Shown here in pieces: positions 62,994-64,000 of a DNA stretch of 64,000 bases. A model generated the notes under the pieces. That model worked only from the letters and a program-made list of their open reading frames with translations. It searched no databases and was not told the DNA's origin. Origin of the DNA: Verrucomicrobiota bacterium (GTDB lineage: Bacteria; Verrucomicrobiota; Verrucomicrobiia; Verrucomicrobiales; Akkermansiaceae); contig JAFLEH010000033.1 in the NCBI GenBank assembly GCA_017301995.1, positions 1-64,000 on the forward strand, given 5' to 3'. Positions within the stretch are counted from its first letter, which is position 1. Each line of letters starts with the position of its first letter. Made by a program: the position numbers and the translations under genes.

Positions 62994-63532
62994 TTTTTCG
63001 TAGTCCCTGCTTCCGGCACGGGTCGGTATTCTAGCACGGATATTGGCCCTCCCAGAAACGTGGCAACCACCACATTTCCGGATTCGGCAACACGCCGGAC
63101 GGTCTTGTCCGGCAACAACGCGCGGCCAGCCGCTTCGTCCAAGGTCACCTCGACTGTCGTTATCCATTCGCGGTGGATCGCCAAAAACTCTTCCCAAGTC
63201 ACGACCTGCGAACCATCCCGCATAGCCAACCGCGAACGGAAGCGCTCGGGTACCGCCAGCAGGGCGCGCTTCGGCACCAAGGTCGCCACGCCGCCATGGC
63301 AGAGCAAATCCGAGCGCTCGATCAAATCGCCTGGCCGACCGGTTTTCGAGGGATCGGCCCCTTGGCAGGGTTTCATGCCCTCCGGCAGAGCCGGTTCGCC
63401 TTCCGCCTTTTTGCGGGCCAGCAACTGCTCATGAGTCGCGGCGTCCCGCATCACCGGCGGCGCGGCCACCGCAAGACCGGCCGACCCTAAGGTCAGCCAG
63501 CCAAGCAGCGGATACTTGAAAGCGATGTTCAT
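62990..63532 (-). CDS. Cassette 2, gene B: exported 180-residue protein, unknown family
   Basis: The paralogue of the gene at 59,499. Signal peptide MNIAFKYPLLGWLTLGSAGL, mature start near APPVMRDAATHEQL. It keeps the conserved Cys in SDLLCHGG, ATLVPKRALL, WITTVEVT and ATFLGGPISVL, but the region after ATHEQL is changed (MKPCQGADPS adds a second Cys absent from copy 1). Its start lies 6 bp after the gene A stop, whereas copy 1 overlaps. It overlaps gene C by ATGA. Confidence 0.82.
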   Translation of the reverse strand: MNIAFKYPLLGWLTLGSAGLAVAAPPVMRDAATHEQLLARKKAEGEPALPEGMKPCQGADPSKTGRPGDLIERSDLLCHGGVATLVPKRALLAVPERFRSRLAMRDGSQVVTWEEFLAIHREWITTVEVTLDEAAGRALLPDKTVRRVAESGNVVVATFLGGPISVLEYRPVPEAGTTKK

Positions 63533-63538
63533 CGGCGC

Positions 63539-64000
63539 TTAGGACTTGCGGAAGGTGACGAGCAGCACAAGGTCTTGGAGGTCGTATCCGATATCGCTCT
63601 TGTCGGTGTGGGTCAGTTCCATGAACACGATCACGTCCATCGGACCGATTTTGACCTTGCCGGACGAGTCCAGATACGGGCGGAGGAAACTCTCGAGCGA
63701 CGGCGCGTTGTAGTCCGGCACGTTGCTAGGCGGGGTCTGTCCGTTCACTAGCGTCCGGACGTTGTCGCCGTTCAGCGAGGTGTATTGCGTGGACCAACTG
63801 TTATTGTAGTAGTAGCGGCCGCCGAAGTCGATCGCCTGACCCTTCGTGATATTGAAGGTCTTGATGATGTTCTGTTTCTTGACGACTTGGTCGGTGTTGA
63901 CTCCGTCAAAGATGGTCGTCCAGGTCGAAGACCCGTTCACCCGCATGCGGCCTTCGGTGCGGACGAACGTGTAGTTGGAGCTGTTCGACGCCTTGGCCGT
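63539..64000 (-). CDS. Cassette 2, gene A (partial, cut by the window end): exported protein, unknown family
   Basis: The C-terminal part of the paralogue of the gene at 60,044. The frame stays open to the last base: the residues beyond the internal Met at 63,946 read NYTFVRTEGRMRVNG, which aligns with NYGKIVYIRTAGKLRYNG of copy 1, so the Met is not the start. Conserved blocks: YYYNNSWSTQYTSL, DNVRTLVNG, NVPDYNAPSLESFLRPYLD, GPMDVIVFMELTH and LVTFRKS. The N-terminus and the promoter lie to the right of this window. Confidence 0.85.
   Translation of the reverse strand, partial: TAKASNSSNYTFVRTEGRMRVNGSSTWTTIFDGVNTDQVVKKQNIIKTFNITKGQAIDFGGRYYYNNSWSTQYTSLNGDNVRTLVNGQTPPSNVPDYNAPSLESFLRPYLDSSGKVKIGPMDVIVFMELTHTDKSDIGYDLQDLVLLVTFRKS

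Overview
The window looks like a chromosomal segment of a high-GC member of the Verrucomicrobiota, probably Verrucomicrobiaceae/Luteolibacter-like. This is inferred from gene content, not from a marker gene: CotH and lamin-tail-domain exoproteins, prepilin-like operons, a giant alpha-2-macroglobulin/TPR protein, an amidase-NamZ fusion, many secreted proteins, and intergenic repeats. There are no rRNA genes, CRISPR arrays, transposases or convincing tRNAs. Coding density is high and many genes overlap by ATGA.

Layout. 0.6-2.9 kb: a two-component system (histidine kinase and OmpR-type regulator, minus strand) with a candidate regulator box just upstream. 2.9-17.5 kb: mostly housekeeping (RluD-like pseudouridine synthase, Ser/Thr kinase, RarA, DnaE, EF-hand protein, MetF, AsmA-like protein), ending in an exported serine amidase fused to a NamZ-type exo-muramidase. 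17.5-18.4 kb: non-coding, with repeats and a hairpin. 18.4-26.5 kb: one 2695-residue alpha-2-macroglobulin-like protein without a thioester. 26.5-27.1 kb: repeat-rich, including a ~320-bp imperfect palindrome. 27.1-41.5 kb: HisC, a PH-domain membrane protein, an Fe-S flavoprotein, TatA, an exported EEP-fold hydrolase, a Gfo/Idh oxidoreductase, a CorC/HlyC protein, a GH78-like rhamnosidase, DnaB, a TPM-like protein, alanine racemase and an unknown secreted protein.

41.5-51 kb: CotH protein, OmpR regulator, 1692-residue LTD/CotH exoprotein and histidine kinase, in that order on one strand. This second two-component system is paralogous to the first. The two regulators have almost the same recognition helix, and the same 11-bp-phased direct repeat (TTTACM-N5-TTAACAATTT) lies upstream of the first regulator gene, the CotH gene and the LTD/CotH gene. 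I read this as one small regulon, possibly cross-talking, that controls surface CotH proteins. nagA follows convergently.

52.4-64 kb: a secreted TIG-domain protein, then a translationally coupled operon of three prepilin-like proteins (two with Glu5, one large GspK-like protein without it). Next comes a three-gene cassette of exported proteins that occurs twice (58,471-60,778 and 61,962 to beyond the right edge) in the same order, with equal lengths where complete and conserved C-termini. The copies flank a gene for an RlpA-like double-psi-barrel protein. This cassette beside a pseudopilin operon is the best candidate for an undescribed envelope or secretion system in the window.
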